Origin: Simmondsia chinensis
Taxonomy: Eukaryota; Streptophyta; Magnoliopsida; Caryophyllales; Simmondsiaceae
Direction: 5' to 3'
Assembly: GCA_018398585.1 (NCBI GenBank)
Contig: JAGTTD010000022.1
Location: forward strand, 1,205,501-1,269,500
Length of the DNA: 64,000 nucleotides
The position numbers and the translations under genes were made by a program. This document shows, piece by piece, positions 51,776 through 63,465 of this stretch. Numbering within the stretch: position 1 is the first letter of the stretch; every line of letters starts with the position of its first letter. The notes under the pieces were generated by a model. That model was given only the letters and a program-made list of their open reading frames with translations. It made no database searches and had not been told where the DNA came from.

Positions 51776-52735
51776 TAGGCCCGTGTTAAGATGCATCAAT
51801 TGCATTATATTTCAGCATTTCATTGGTCAATACAAAAACAATAATAATGAACTTTTTTAATAATTAGATGATTTAGTAAAAAAATATAAATATATACAAG
51901 TATAATTAATACATCTTAATATGTGTGCTCTCATCACATGTTAGAAAATTCCTTTTTAATTTTATTGAGGCAATTTGGCATTATAAACAACAAATTAGTT
52001 TTTCAAATAATTATTTTTTATTTTTATTTAATAGTTTTAGATTTTGCCAAGTTTCGAAAATTTTCTTTTTGGTTTAAACAGAAAATTCAAAATAAAAAGT
52101 AATATAACAGTATTAAATACTTAAATCTAGTTCATTAATAACATATGAATATTTGTATTGATTAGTCTTGATATTATTTTCATAATACTGTTGCTTTTTC
52201 ATAATAAGAATATTTTTAAATTTGACAAAATTTCACCCGAAAATATGACATAGTACAAAATCACAACAATATAAATGCGTTATTTTAGATTTTTGGTTAC
52301 CGATAAAAAAATTAGTAATGCTTGGTAGAAGATACATATATTAACTAAATCATGTATCAATTGATATTTATATAAAGATCATTAAATGGTCAGAGGATAC
52401 CCATACATTTTCGAAAACATTTTTATGTCACTATTTTTCAACAAACATACGTTAGATTCCAGCAAGGAAAACCTTACGGCCCATTTGGCGTCATTTTTAT
52501 TTTTGTAGTTTTTAGTTTTTTTTAATAAACTCAAAACTAAGTTTTCAAACGATTTTTTCTTGTTTCAAATTTTTTATTCTCAATTTTCACTCAAACTAGA
52601 AAAAGAAAAGGAACAAAAGTCAGAAAAATTATTTCTAAAATCTAATCCTTAGTTTCTTAAAAACTAAAAATTATAAACATAAAAGTTACCAAATAAATCT
52701 TTATACTAACATCATTTTCTATATTTAAATATAAG
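51776..52735. other. AT-rich intergenic sequence
   Basis: Nothing supported. Confidence 0.4.
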
Positions 52736-53463
52736 GTACTTTGCCGTGTTCGGGCTGTGTCCTTCTCTGCTGCTGAGGTTCATCTCCTTAGTTTGCCCTA
52801 TCATTTGGTTGTTTTGGGTTTGGTTTAGGGCTTGTTTGGTTTGGGGTTCTAGACCGGAGTGGGTGTTGGGCCTATGTCAATCGTGGATGCTTCGGGTGTG
52901 AGATGCCGTGTGTGTCCCTTGCGTGTTGTCTTCTTCTCCTCCAGAATGCTCCCCACAGCACTAAGGTTCTGCTCCTCCGCTGAGTCCTTCCTTCGCCGTG
53001 GCTTGCCCCTAACTTGGCCCTTCTCATGCTTTGTGTCACCGTGCTCCTGCTTCAGTGTTGCTGCCCCCTTCAGCTGCCCGGCTCCCTCCCACGCCTCCGA
53101 TTGCCTCCTTCGTTGATGTGGCCTTTTGGATTGCTGCCCTATCAATGGTCCCTGTTCCGTTTGAATTTGAGTGGTGCATCTTTTTCTTCCTGTTGAGTCT
53201 TGAGATTGTCTGCATTTGTTTGTTTTTGGTGTTTTGTTTTGATGTTTGTTGGTGTTTTGGGTGTTTGGTATTTTGATGTTTTTCAGGTGTTTTGTGTGTT
53301 CAGGCGTTTTTGGTGTTTGGTGTTTTGTGTCTCGGTGTTTTGCGCGTGTTGGATTGGCGTGTATGCTTAGAATCTCGGGACTAGATTATGAAGATTGTAC
53401 CTTTCATTTTCTTTTCTCAATAAAATTCCAAAATAGGTCAATTTAAAAAAAAAAAAAAAAAAA
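52736..53463 (+). mobile_element. polyadenylated retro-insert, probably LINE 3' part
   Basis: A sharply GC-richer block in AT-rich surroundings. T/G-rich 3' portion (53210-53350, repeated ggtgttttg words), polyadenylation-like aataaaattcc at about 53421, then about 20 A (53443-53462). Frames of 60-98 codons occur on both strands without recognised domains. LINE-type insertion is the simplest reading; a processed pseudogene of an unknown RNA is possible. No duplication seen. Confidence 0.45.
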
Positions 53464-53950
53464 CTGATAAAATCTTGAAATGTAACGATGTTTAGTAATA
53501 AGTTTTCATAGAAATAAGAACAATATTAATTTATAGGGCCGGCCCAGCCGAGCAAGGAGAATTTGTGCTTTTAAGGCCCATGAAAATGGAATGGTGGGCC
53601 GTCAATTATTTGGTGAAGGCCCATTAGGACCACTAATTTTTTATTATTATTTTTTGGTTGGCCTTTTAATTTAATTATTTATATTAATAAATAGGAAGTG
53701 GACTTGTTTCTATTTTGGAATGGCGGTTGGGTCGGGCCGGTCGAGCCGCTTTACTTTCTGCCCTCTTAAGATCTCATCATTTTCACAAACTAGAAAAAAA
53801 TTATATCTAATTATTATATATAATAATAATAATATAATAAAAATTAATTCTCTTATAAATAACTAATACATTATTAAATATATAAATTAAGTATTTATAG
53901 ATTTATGCGTTTAGCATTTTCTTTGTTATTAACGAACTAGATTTAACTAC
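53464..53950. other. unassigned sequence
   Basis: tagggccggcccagccgagc (about 53534) resembles a hAT end, but no partner was located. Otherwise AT-rich. Confidence 0.35.
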
Positions 53951-53956
53951 TTAATA

Positions 53957-54212
53957 CAATAACAACAGACCAGTTGCCTCAAGGGCTCCCGCCTATGCGG
54001 GGTCTGAGAGGGGTGGATGTACACATCCTTACCCTTTTTGGGTGTCACTCTGCCGAGAGGCTATTTTCGAGGACCCCCAACCTTATAGGGTTGGCAACAC
54101 GAGGACTTCCGAGAAGGCCACCCATCCTAGTATTACTCTCGCTCAAGCATGTTTAACTTCGGAGTTCTAATGGGTTCCAGTGCGTTAGTGCTTGGTAAAT
54201 GAACCCTTACCC
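53957..54212 (-). mobile_element. 5S-headed SINE, near full length
   Basis: Plus-strand order: caataacaacagaccagttg, cctcaagggctcccgcctat, gtggatgtacacatccttac, gaggacccccaaccttatag, ggttggcaacacgaggactt, then the complement of the C box, A box (aagcatgtttaacttcggag), ttctaatgggttccagtgcg and ttggtaaatgaaccc. Flanking duplication not clear. Confidence 0.82.
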
Positions 54213-55394
54213 ACCTACAGCATGCAAACGAAAAGTACATAATTGGTGGAAAAGGGATTAGGATCAAGTTCTTCGGTGGTTTGAATTAGAATGAACGACA
54301 ACACACTGGGTTAGCAACTCAAAACACCTTGATAGACTAGTCCCTTATAGGATACTTGTACGACACGACCCATCACTAATGCTCCTCCCTCGACCACAGC
54401 AAACACAGCAAAAAAGGACTGTGGAACACTGCAAGAGGGGAACAACTAACCCGAAATAAGAAAGCTAGACAAAAAGGAAAAGAAGACTAGATGAAGTACC
54501 AGATTCAACCACTGATACAGATAACAGACCACTACTACTACACCTACACCCACGTACACGTCAATAACCACGACGTCCTTCTTATTTCCTAAAAGAACAT
54601 CAAGTTATAGTTCGAACTAAAATCAAAATAGACAAAAATAAGCAAAGCAATAAATTGACTGGAAAATTAAAGAGGGAAACAAGAAGAGATAAAAATGCAA
54701 CCTAATTCCCCATTACTAATACAATCTAATGCATATTCATAGAGTTTGTCCCGTTCTTCCACTTGGGCTACCGCGCTGTTCCCGACCCACCTACTTACCT
54801 GGACACGTAATATTATTATTTTTCTTATGCTCTCAAACATAATATCTTTTAAAGCACTTTTATTTTATTTAATTTATTAATTTAAAAACAAAAAAACAAA
54901 AAATGGTGTAATAGGAATGAATGAGCAAATGCTTAAATCATGGATGAGATGAGACATCAATGTCAATAAAATTCAAAATCAAAGTTGAATATGGAATATT
55001 CTATTTCATCTCAAATCAAAAATAATAATAATATTTAATAATAATAATATTATTATTTATTTATTTATTTATTTGGGTGTTGGTGGATAAGTTCAAAGTC
55101 TCATAATTCCGTAATGGATGGCATGCCTCCCAAGTCCTTTTCTTTTTTGTCAACTTTCTCGGCCTTTCTCCTCCCCACTATTTATTTCTATATATTTGAT
55201 ATTTTTAGATTAGTATTACTATCCACTGTCTACTATCTGCCTATCTGCTTTTACTAGCTGCCTGGTATGAAAGGTTTTGGCTCAATGTCTCCTCTGGGGC
55301 GTTATGTTTTGTATTGTTCGTTTGATGCTATAGCTTTACTCTTTTGCTTTGATACCCTATTACTCACAGGTTACCATGACACGAAGATGACATA
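54213..55394. other. unassigned sequence
   Basis: No gene. ATT/TTA-rich stretch at 55020-55075. Nothing supported. Confidence 0.4.
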
Positions 55395-55397
55395 ACT

Positions 55398-55538
55398 CTC
55401 AGGTTGGGGGTCCTCGAAAACAGCCTCTCTTTAGCTTCATACCCTGAAGGGGGAAGGCTGCGTACATCAACCCCCCCGACCCTGCTTTTGCGGGAGCCCT
55501 TGAGGCACTGGGTTTGTTGTTGTTGTTGTATTATTGTA
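55398..55538 (+). mobile_element. Angio-tail SINE, truncated (plus)
   Basis: ctcaggttgggggtcctcga, gaagggggaaggctgcgtac, gaccctgcttttgcgggagc, gaggcactgggtttg, (ttg)4. The tail domain is well conserved. Confidence 0.72.
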
Positions 55539-55547
55539 TGGACATTA

Positions 55548-55695
55548 TGCTTTTCAGGTTGAGGATTATCGGATACAGCCTTCGTTTAAGATAGCACACG
55601 AAAAGAGTAAGACTGCGTACATCTCACCCCACAAATCCTGCATATGCGGGAGCCCTTGAGACACTGGGTTTTTTGTTGTTGTTGTTGTTGTCAGG
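55548..55695 (+). mobile_element. Angio-tail SINE, truncated (plus)
   Basis: caggttgaggattatcggat, agagtaagactgcgtacatc, atcctgcatatgcgggagcc, gagacactgggtttt, (ttg)6. It lies 10 bp behind the previous copy in the same orientation. Confidence 0.7.
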
Positions 55696-57407
55696 AGAAC
55701 TTTTCTTAATATTAGGGCAATTGCAAAGGCTTCAATTAATTACCACTTGAATTGAATCTTGCAAAAAATAGGTAAAACATGCTTGATTGTCATGATAGAA
55801 GATAGAACTTCTTTCTGGAGCCTAGTTAAAAACGAAGAAATTAGAATTTGGCTACAGGAGTTAGGCAAATTACTTCATATGTTTTGGGCAAATTCTACTT
55901 TCCGTATTCTGCCAACTAAACAATAACTCATATTCATACATTTTATGAATTTTTACTTCCTGAATTTACATTTTACATACCAAACGAGGTCTTAAATTCA
56001 AGTCGCTTTTAACTCCCCATTTCAAAATTAATAGAATGTAGCGGAATCGAGGCCGCATGAATAGCTTAGTATGATTAAGCAAAAATAACAAATATAAATT
56101 AATTAACTTGAACTTTTCTAATTTGTTTACTTGTATTAAATTTTGGAATATTATTTATAATCAATATGTTTTACATTTGATTAATATTTGATTTTATTAA
56201 GATTTGGGTGAGATATAATTTAGATTAGGTTACCTGAATAAGTTTAATTTGATTTAGTTTAATATTTTAAATTAGAGAAAAGATGTAAGAGTTTGTAGCT
56301 TCCTCTGTCCAAAGCTATGTTGAAGAGGATTGGTAGAAGCTACATTATGAGAGGGTTGGTAACTCGTAATGCAGTAGTTCATTGTATTTAGATTTTTCAG
56401 TGGATGAGGCATCCATTTGGGTCCCGTAGTTTTTCCCTCTAGTTGAGAGAGGGCTTCCACGTAAATTATCGGTGTGTCGTTTTAATGTTCGTTTTTATTA
56501 CATTTGATTTTTGTTTCCGCTTGTGCTTAATAGTTTGAATTTTCCCATTATAATATAATATTAAGATTCTATATATATATATATATATATATTTTATTAT
56601 ATGGTGTGATTGTGTATGCAATATGCAGGTTTTCGTCAAACGACAAGTAAATCTTGCCTAACGCACGGCACACGCCAACGGCGTTGTCCAAGTACACGTA
56701 CCATCATATGTTATCACAATATCAAGTGTGTGGATCTCTCCGTATATATTTATATACGATAAATTATATCGATTTGTCATATTTGTACTGGACTACTTTG
56801 AGTTTGAGTCGTTTTGATCAGATTATTTTGAGATCGGGCCTCTGACCCTAAGTTCTCGGGTTTTGGGGTCAATGATCATTAGATCATGAACTACATTTTA
56901 GGCTCGTTTGATTCAGCACCAAATATTATCGACATGGAAAAGTTTTCTTTGTGATGTATTTTCAATTGGAATTCTTTTTCTTAATCGTTTTTGTATTTCT
57001 AACTAAGGAAAATCGTTTCATTTTATAAATTTGTACGAGGTTTACGCTTGGACAAGAGGCTGAAGTGAAATATATTATGCAAAATTACAAAGGAAGATGT
57101 TTTTCTCTCATGAACGAAAAGAACTCCTCTCTTATCGAAAGGAAGTCAATTTTCCTCAATAAAGGTAAATATTTTCTGTACTTGTGTTTGTTGTATAAAG
57201 TTATGAAAAACATAATAAAATTGAGATCAAATAGACATTTTTATTTTTTTTATTTTCGAAATTTAACTGTGTTACATATATTCCTTTAAATGTGCGAATA
57301 AAAACAAATAGACGTATTAATATGTGCATCATGGCTATTGAATTTGGTGTAATAGTTACGCTATCTATCTCCATAACATCAGATGTCGGATTATTGTGCC
57401 TTCTTAT
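55696..57407. other. mostly unassigned; half of a hAT-like MITE
   Basis: 55735-56000 parallels 7080-7347 (aagtaggaactttc/ tagttaaaaacgaagaaatt, caaacgaggtctta) and lacks a clear left end. An AT dinucleotide run is at 56568-56592. No gene. Confidence 0.4.
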
Positions 57408-57774
57408 TAGGAAGGTCGTGGCACCAAACTGAAGCCGAATGTCCAACTTGCATTGAAATACTCCAAAATAGTTCCTCCTCATCCCACTTGTCATTATCGG
57501 AGATTATCTTATTTCTTTTGTTCCGCAACACTTACATTGTTATAAAGAAAAGTGAAATCCACATCTTCTTTTAAAACCTATCATATATGTCCATGGAAGC
57601 GATCCGGGTAGTACTCGATTTAGATGGATGAAACTGATTTATTTTCTTTTGTCATTTTAGATTGGTGTGTTGGTGGCGATTGTGATGTTAACTTCTTATT
57701 TTGTAACTTGTTTTGTTATATTTTGGCCCTTGTGCTTGGCACCTATTTTTGGGCTTATACTTAATTATCAAAAA
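57408..57774 (+). mobile_element. LINE 3' end, 367 bp, with TSD
   Basis: Perfect 15-bp duplication attgtgccttcttat (57393-57407, 57775-57789). T/G-rich 3' part closing tttgggcttatacttaatta, tc + A. No intact coding part. Confidence 0.7.
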
Positions 57775-57884
57775 ATTGTGCCTTCTTATATTCTGAAAAT
57801 AAAATAATTAAATGTGTGAATCAAGAAAAATATTTTCATACAAAATTTATAATAAAAATGTAAAACTAAAACCTTAGGCCTCGT

Positions 57885-58345
57885 TTGGATACAAGAAGTA
57901 GACGAGAGAAGTTTCAATTCGTGAGAAGTTTCGTTTTGAGGTCTTGTTTGGTATATGTGGAAAGTAGTTAGGATATGGAAAGTTGGAATTTAATAAGTAA
58001 GTTCTAATTTACCAAGCCCCCAGATAAGTTCTACTTCCTTTATTACTTGACAATTTTATCCCTTCTAATTTGTAATTATGACAAGTTTACCCGTTGCTCC
58101 CTCTATTAAAGATGTTAGAAGATTAGACATGGACATAATAGTTATTTTAATTGTACTTCATGGGAAGTGTTATATCAACCAAACAAAACATAGGAATTGA
58201 ATTAACAAGAAGTTATGTTTCCTTTCCCATATGGGCAACCAAATACTTTTATACTACTTCTTAGAATGTTGACAGGGGAAATGAATTCCTGGGAAGTATG
58301 AATTCCTATAAGAATTTAATTCCTTCGGCAACCAAACGAGGTCTT
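57885..58345. mobile_element. hAT-like MITE (taggcctcgtttgg ends)
   Basis: Left end ttaggcctcgtttgg and the inverse right end ccaaacgaggtctta; an internal gaggtcttgtttggt at 57939 suggests a nested second start. The TRIM element inserted immediately at its right end. Confidence 0.55.
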
Positions 58346-58347
58346 AG

Positions 58348-59278
58348 TGTTGAGGACTCCACATGTAAGTCTATGTGGTAGAATCCACATTGGAGTTGTG
58401 TGAGTGAAGCGATCAATTTATAAGCCTAGTGAGCTACTTGCCAATTAGTTTTAGGATAGAACCCCACTTGGGCTTATATGTGAATTTCATATGCTCCAAC
58501 TCCAAGGGTTGGGCCTGAAGGCTCGGTAAAATTTAACATGGTATTAGAGCCGATGAATGATCCTGGACTCTTATTTGTCAACACCGTGTCCTCTGAACGA
58601 GGGGTGTATTTGCGTATGATGCTCCGAGGATTTCTCTAGCATGTTGGATCTAGTAGGACTAGAGAAGGCGAGGAATGCGTTTGAAATAGACTCGCATGCG
58701 AGGGATAGTGTTGAAGAATCCACATGTGAGTCTATATAGTAGAATCTCATATTGGAGTTACGAGAATGAAGAGATCAAGTTATAAGCCTAGTAAGTTACT
58801 CCACGTATTGCCAATTGGTTTTAGGATGAAACCCCAGTTGGGCTTATATGTGGATCTAGCATGTTCCAACTCCGTGGGTTGGGCCTAAAGGCGCGGTTAA
58901 ATTTAACATGGTATCAGAGCAGGTGATTGATCCCATACTCTTGTTTGTCGACACCGTGTCCTCGGAAAGAAGGGCGTACTTGTGTATGGTGCTCCGAGGA
59001 TCTCTCCGGCATGTTAGATCCAATTGGATTAGAGAAGGCGAGGGATGCATTTGAAATAGACTCGCATGTAAGGGGTAGTGTTGAGGACTCCACATATGAG
59101 TCTAGGTAGTAGAATCTCACATTGAAATTGTGAGAGTGAAGAGATCAGTTTATAAGTCTAGTAAGTTACTTTACCTATTGTCAATTAGTTTTAGAATAAA
59201 ACTCCACTTTAACTTATATGTAAATCTCGTATATTTCAACTCCGTAAATTGAATCTAAAAACCAGGTAAAATTTAACA
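58348..59278 (+). mobile_element. TRIM retrotransposon, LTR-int-LTR-int-LTR
   Basis: Three LTRs of 191-200 bp (58348-58538, 58709-58908, 59079-59278), each TGTTGA...TTTAACA, separated by two internal regions of 170 bp. The array is flanked by the 5-bp duplication cttag (58343-58347, 59279-59283). Each internal region opens with the initiator tRNA-Met PBS (tggtattagagc 58539-58550; tggtatcagagc 58909-58920) and closes with a purine-rich tract (gcgagggatag; gtaaggggtag). No protein coding; mobilised by enzymes from another element. Confidence 0.9.
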
Positions 59279-59283
59279 CTTAG

Positions 59284-59698
59284 TGTTACTTAAGGAAGAG
59301 GGAAATCATAATAATTTTGGGGGATTCAGTTCAACGCGTATAGAGGTAGGCTGTGCATTTTTGTTGACCTCACCGACTCCTCTCTCTCTCTCTCTTCCAA
59401 CCCAACAAATTTACGTGCTCTCTTTCTACAAGCAATTTCTTGCTTAGTCAAATATTTTCACGTCAGTCGTTAAAAGTTAGCTGTTAGCTGTTGACTATTA
59501 GCTAATAATTGTTGACTATTAACTGTTAGTTATTGCCTATTGAGTGTTAGTTGTTGACTATTAGTGAATCATGTTATGTAAAATAAAAATACATATTTTC
59601 CTAGTAATTAAATAATTTTAGTTATGAATTAATTGTACATGAAAATATTAAATATTTATATAAAATAAAAAAATAAAGAGATATATTTTATTTTACTC
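59284..59698. other. unassigned, with gctgttagctgttgactat repeats
   Basis: Seven or so imperfect repeats of ttagctgttgactatta (about 59475-59565) and a CT run at 59382-59396. The taaca/ttagc words recur inversely near 61210-61255 (ctaacaactaaacagtaaat), a possible decayed foldback. Confidence 0.4.
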
Positions 59699-59716
59699 AT
59701 TAAATATTTCCTAAAA

Positions 59717-59761
59717 TCAAACCCTACTTCGTGCGGGAGGCACTGGAACTGTTGTTGTTGT
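59717..59761 (+). mobile_element. 45-bp micro-insertion of the SINE 3' end, perfect TSD
   Basis: An 18-bp perfect duplication attaaatatttcctaaaa (59699-59716, 59762-59779) surrounds only ccctacttcgtgcgggaggc, actggaactg and a ttgttgttgt tail. An extreme 5' truncation of an Angio-tail SINE. Confidence 0.82.
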
Positions 59762-60185
59762 ATTAAATATTTCCTAAAAAAATTAAAAAATAAAATTTAA
59801 ATAAAAATCTAAACTTATAATATGTGCATATATTGAGCATTATTATACAAAAGTATAATTATTTCCCCCCATCGGCTAACTTTTAGAAGCGATGCTATTC
59901 TATATACCTTCTCAAACGTTAGCTTCTTGGCCCCAAAAAGCTATACTTAAATGCTAAATCCCGGTGAAAATGCTAACTAATAAACTTATTACCAATGCAG
60001 TATTTAGTGTTTTGATTAGTCAAATAATTAAATATTACTAGAAATTTTTTTATCAAACACAGAGTTTAGCTGTTTGACCGATCACAACAGTAAAGTCTAC
60101 TTGAAGTAATATCAGATATTAAATATTATAATCTAATATTAAATAATTAATTATTTCTGCTCAAAAAAAAAAAATATTTTATGAA

Positions 60186-60903
60186 CAACAACAACAACAG
60201 ACTCAGTGCCTCAAGCGCTCTCATATAAGCGGGGTCTGGGAGGGGTGGATATAAACGCAGCCTTACCCCTTCAGGGTGTAACCCTGCCAAGAAGCTGTTT
60301 CCTTCAACCTTATAGATAGTGGGGGCCACGGGCCGGGTCGGCCTGGGCCTGGGCCGAGGCCAGTCCGGCCTGGAGGGCTCCAGGCCCGGGCCCGCTACAG
60401 TGCAGGCCGGGCCGGGCGGGCCCGGGTTGGCCCTTTTTTGTCAAATTAAAATAAATACAAAATTTAAAAAATACAGAGTCGTTTTGTACTAAAATTATTA
60501 TAATTCATTGGTAAATAATATGAGATACAAATACATTTTATCCCAAGCACTAATAATGCTAAATATATGTAATAAAATAAATATATAATAAGTAATAATA
60601 AATAATGGTAAATAAATAACATAACAAGTACAAATACAATACAGTTGGAGCCTAATATTTAAAAGTACAAATTTGTTTATAAAAAAATACAAAATAAAAG
60701 TAATATAATTTTTTTTTTTAATTACGAGGACTCCCGGGCCCCGGCCGACCCGGCCCGTTGGCCACCTCTACTTATAGAGTTGGCAACACGAGAACTTCCC
60801 AAGAGGTCATCCATCTTGATACTACTCTCGCCCAAATATGATTAACTTCAAAATTCTAATGAGATTCAATGTCTTAGTATTTGGTAAATAAACTTTAATT
60901 AAT
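60186..60903 (-). mobile_element. 5S-headed SINE split by a hAT MITE
   Basis: SINE parts 60186-60316 (caacaacaacaacagactca, cctcaagcgctctcatataa, gcagccttaccccttcaggg) and 60779-60903 (gttggcaacacgagaacttc, the complement of the C box, ctcgcccaaatatgattaac, ttggtaaataaac). Possible imperfect duplication tattttatgaa / tattttataaa. Confidence 0.78.
60317..60770. mobile_element. hAT MITE, 454 bp, perfect 8-bp TSD
   Basis: Duplication cttataga (60309-60316, 60771-60778). Ends tagtgggggccacgggccgg and, inverse, tagaggtggccaacgggccg. GC-rich subterminal arrays of ggccgggc words, AT-rich middle without coding. Confidence 0.85.
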
Positions 60904-61530
60904 TATTTTATAAAATTGGTTGAAAAATAAAGTGGAAAGCGTCAAAGATAGTGGGCTTGAAATGGGGGCCTTGTACCTGTAACTGCCTACCTATTTCGAC
61001 AAATAACTGCCAGTCGTTGTACCAGTAAAATAGTTAATAGCGTTATTTGATAAAAATATTATTATTAGCTTTTTTTGTAATATTTAGCTTTTAAAAAATA
61101 ACTTTTTAAAAGCTAAACAGTTTAGTTTTAGCTTTCCAAATACTATATAATCAAATTCTATTTATCATTTTGTCCCTCCTTTTTATCTTAATTTACTATA
61201 CACATTACCTATTAGCTAACAACTAAACAGTAAATGCTAACAGCTAACAGATATAGCCAAACATAGCCTATATGTCTCTTTGACAAAATTATCATTTAGA
61301 AGCCTACCGGAGCCTTGCCACGAGCAGATAGAGTGTTTGTTTTGTGTCAAAAGGTTTAGAGTCGATTCATCCTTTGAACCTTTCCCTTGAGGAATTCTTG
61401 ACTTAATTGACTCTTATGCTGTGTAGGTGGCCGCATGGATTGGGGTTTACCGAGTAACGGGGTTCCTCATTAACAAAAATTATCATTTAGATCTCTTTAA
61501 GTTTGAGCATATATTATATGAAAATCTTGA

Positions 61531-61565
<35 letters not shown>

Positions 61566-61929
61566 ATTAAATATTATGATATTTTAACATATTTTAGAAT
61601 TTAATGAATTTTTGAAAAAAATTTGATCGACGTTCACGAGGATATGCTGATTTGTTTGACTACAACAATATATGTGCACTATATTAGTGTTTTTTGCAAA
61701 AGTCCAGCGAGTTACCGAAAAAAGTTAGCCGGACTCTAACAAAATTTATGTATATATCATCAAACAATATGTTATGATAATATTTTCCGACAAAAAAGTA
61801 ATCAAATGACAATTGATAACCCCTATATGTTAATGGACTTATATTCACATTAATGTTTTTCATTACAAATATACCAAATTTTAACAAAAGTACAAGATTG
61901 ACATAATTCTTAAATTTTATGATAATTAG
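60904..61929. other. unassigned sequence
   Basis: AT-rich, with a TA dinucleotide run of about 13 at 61535-61562. No gene. Confidence 0.4.
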
Positions 61930-62122
61930 GTTTTTTTTTTTTTTTTTTTTTTTTTTGGTAAAGAGGGATTGGATTACCTCAATCAACTCAGACCGATGAT
62001 AACAGCCCATAAGCCCCCATGAGCAGGTAAGTTATGAGTATATCTTTAGCGAAAATCGAACTCCTGATCCCTGGACGATGACCACATGGGTAAGAGACGC
62101 CACCAACTGAGACACCCCCATA
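61930..62122 (-). mobile_element. tRNA-derived SINE with poly(A) (minus)
   Basis: Inverse of 16040-16229 along its full length: T run (61931-61957), ggtaaagagggattggatta, catgagcaggtaagttatga, aaaatcgaactcctgatccc (B box), gacgccaccaactgagacac (A box). Flanked by taattagg / taattaag, a weak duplication. Confidence 0.72.
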
Positions 62123-62394
62123 ATGGGCTATGGTAATTAAGTGATAAAACTTTTAAATCTTAGGATACGTCGTTGCATATATTAAAATAGCACGATATTT
62201 AAGTGATAAATATTCAAATCTATAGCTATTTAAATGATAAATACCCTGGAAATATGAACTATATACATCATAAATTTCCGTAATATATGATATCAAACGT
62301 GTCATACTTTTTGTTAAATTTATCAACTGTTTCATCCTTTAAAACTATGTTATATATATATATTTGGTTTAATCTTATAAATATTATTTTTTCT
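62123..62394. other. AT-rich intergenic sequence
   Basis: Nothing supported. Confidence 0.4.
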
Positions 62395-62397
62395 TTA

Positions 62398-62542
62398 CTT
62401 TTCAGAACTAGGAACCCTTAAGAAATAGTCTTCCTATAACGTAGCACCGTTTAGAGGGAAAGTTACATATATGTCATCCCTCGTAAACCCTGCCTCGTCG
62501 AGAGCCCTTTAAGAACTGAATTGTTGTTAATGTTGTATTAAC
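62398..62542 (+). mobile_element. degenerate Angio-tail SINE (plus)
   Basis: ttcagaactaggaaccctta, agaaatagtcttcctataac, gggaaagttacatatatgtc, aaaccctgcctcgtcgagag, ctgaattgttgttaatgttgt. Confidence 0.5.
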
Positions 62543-62879
62543 TTAATTTTTTTTTTCTCCTTTTGATTTTTTTATGGCCATGCTTTCATCATATTGCCTC
62601 ATTCATGGGGCACAAGTAGATCTTTTTATTCCTTTTTTTATTGGGTTTTATATGAAACCAAAATTAATTTAATATTTCAGTTATATTATATGCTCACTTT
62701 AAATTCTCAATTATAAACTCATTACGGTACAATATATTTTGCACATAAGTATAAGAAATCCATATAAGTTGCACAAGGGGCCGATCCTTCCCAACCCCAT
62801 AAATCCCCACGTTCTCGATAAATGCATGATTCCGCCCAAGGTCTTGAGTACCGTTCCCTATAGATTTTGGTGGTTGTGC

Positions 62880-63045
62880 TAGCTGGTGTTAAGGAAAAGG
62901 TTAATATATATAAGTCTAATGAGCCACTCCTCCTGATGTCCAGTAGTTTTAAGATTGAATCTCACTTAAGCTTATGTCGAGACATCATATGCACCAACTT
63001 CATGGTTGGATACGAATAATGGTATCAGTCAAAATTTGAACCTGA
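62880..63045 (+). mobile_element. TRIM LTR with PBS remnant
   Basis: tatataagtctaatgagcca, ctcctcctgatgtccagtag, gattgaatctcacttaagct, accaacttcatggttggata, then aatggtatcagtc (PBS-like) and an internal scrap. Confidence 0.55.
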
Positions 63046-63465
63046 AATGTCCCATTCATAGAGTCTTAAATATCAAAAATTTAAACTATCAGATGAAAAC
63101 TTGCAAACAACTTTATACTGCAATTACTTAAGGAATACAATAAGATACAGTTTTTTGGGCATTGTTATCATACAATCAAGATCAGATGGCCCATTACGCT
63201 GTTACACAAATTACTTAATAAAGTTTTATACAATATTAATGTATTAGAAGCTGAGATTTGACAACCAAGTTCATGTACACCTTACATTCAACAATGAAAA
63301 GCATTTGATTAGTGCATAATCCCAGTTAGAGTTGATATATTATAATAACTTAATATAATCTCCATTTTCTTATATTTGATATAATGCCACGTAACAATCA
63401 TATAATAATATAAAATGTATTGGGGAGCATAGGTTAAAAAAACATGCATAAGAAAACAAGGAATA
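63046..63465. other. AT-rich intergenic sequence
   Basis: Nothing supported. Confidence 0.4.

Noticed and set aside
52849..53276. Coding gene in the GC-rich block
   Set aside because: Frames on both strands are short and of similar quality, no domain is recognised, and the block ends in a poly(A) tract as retro-inserts do.
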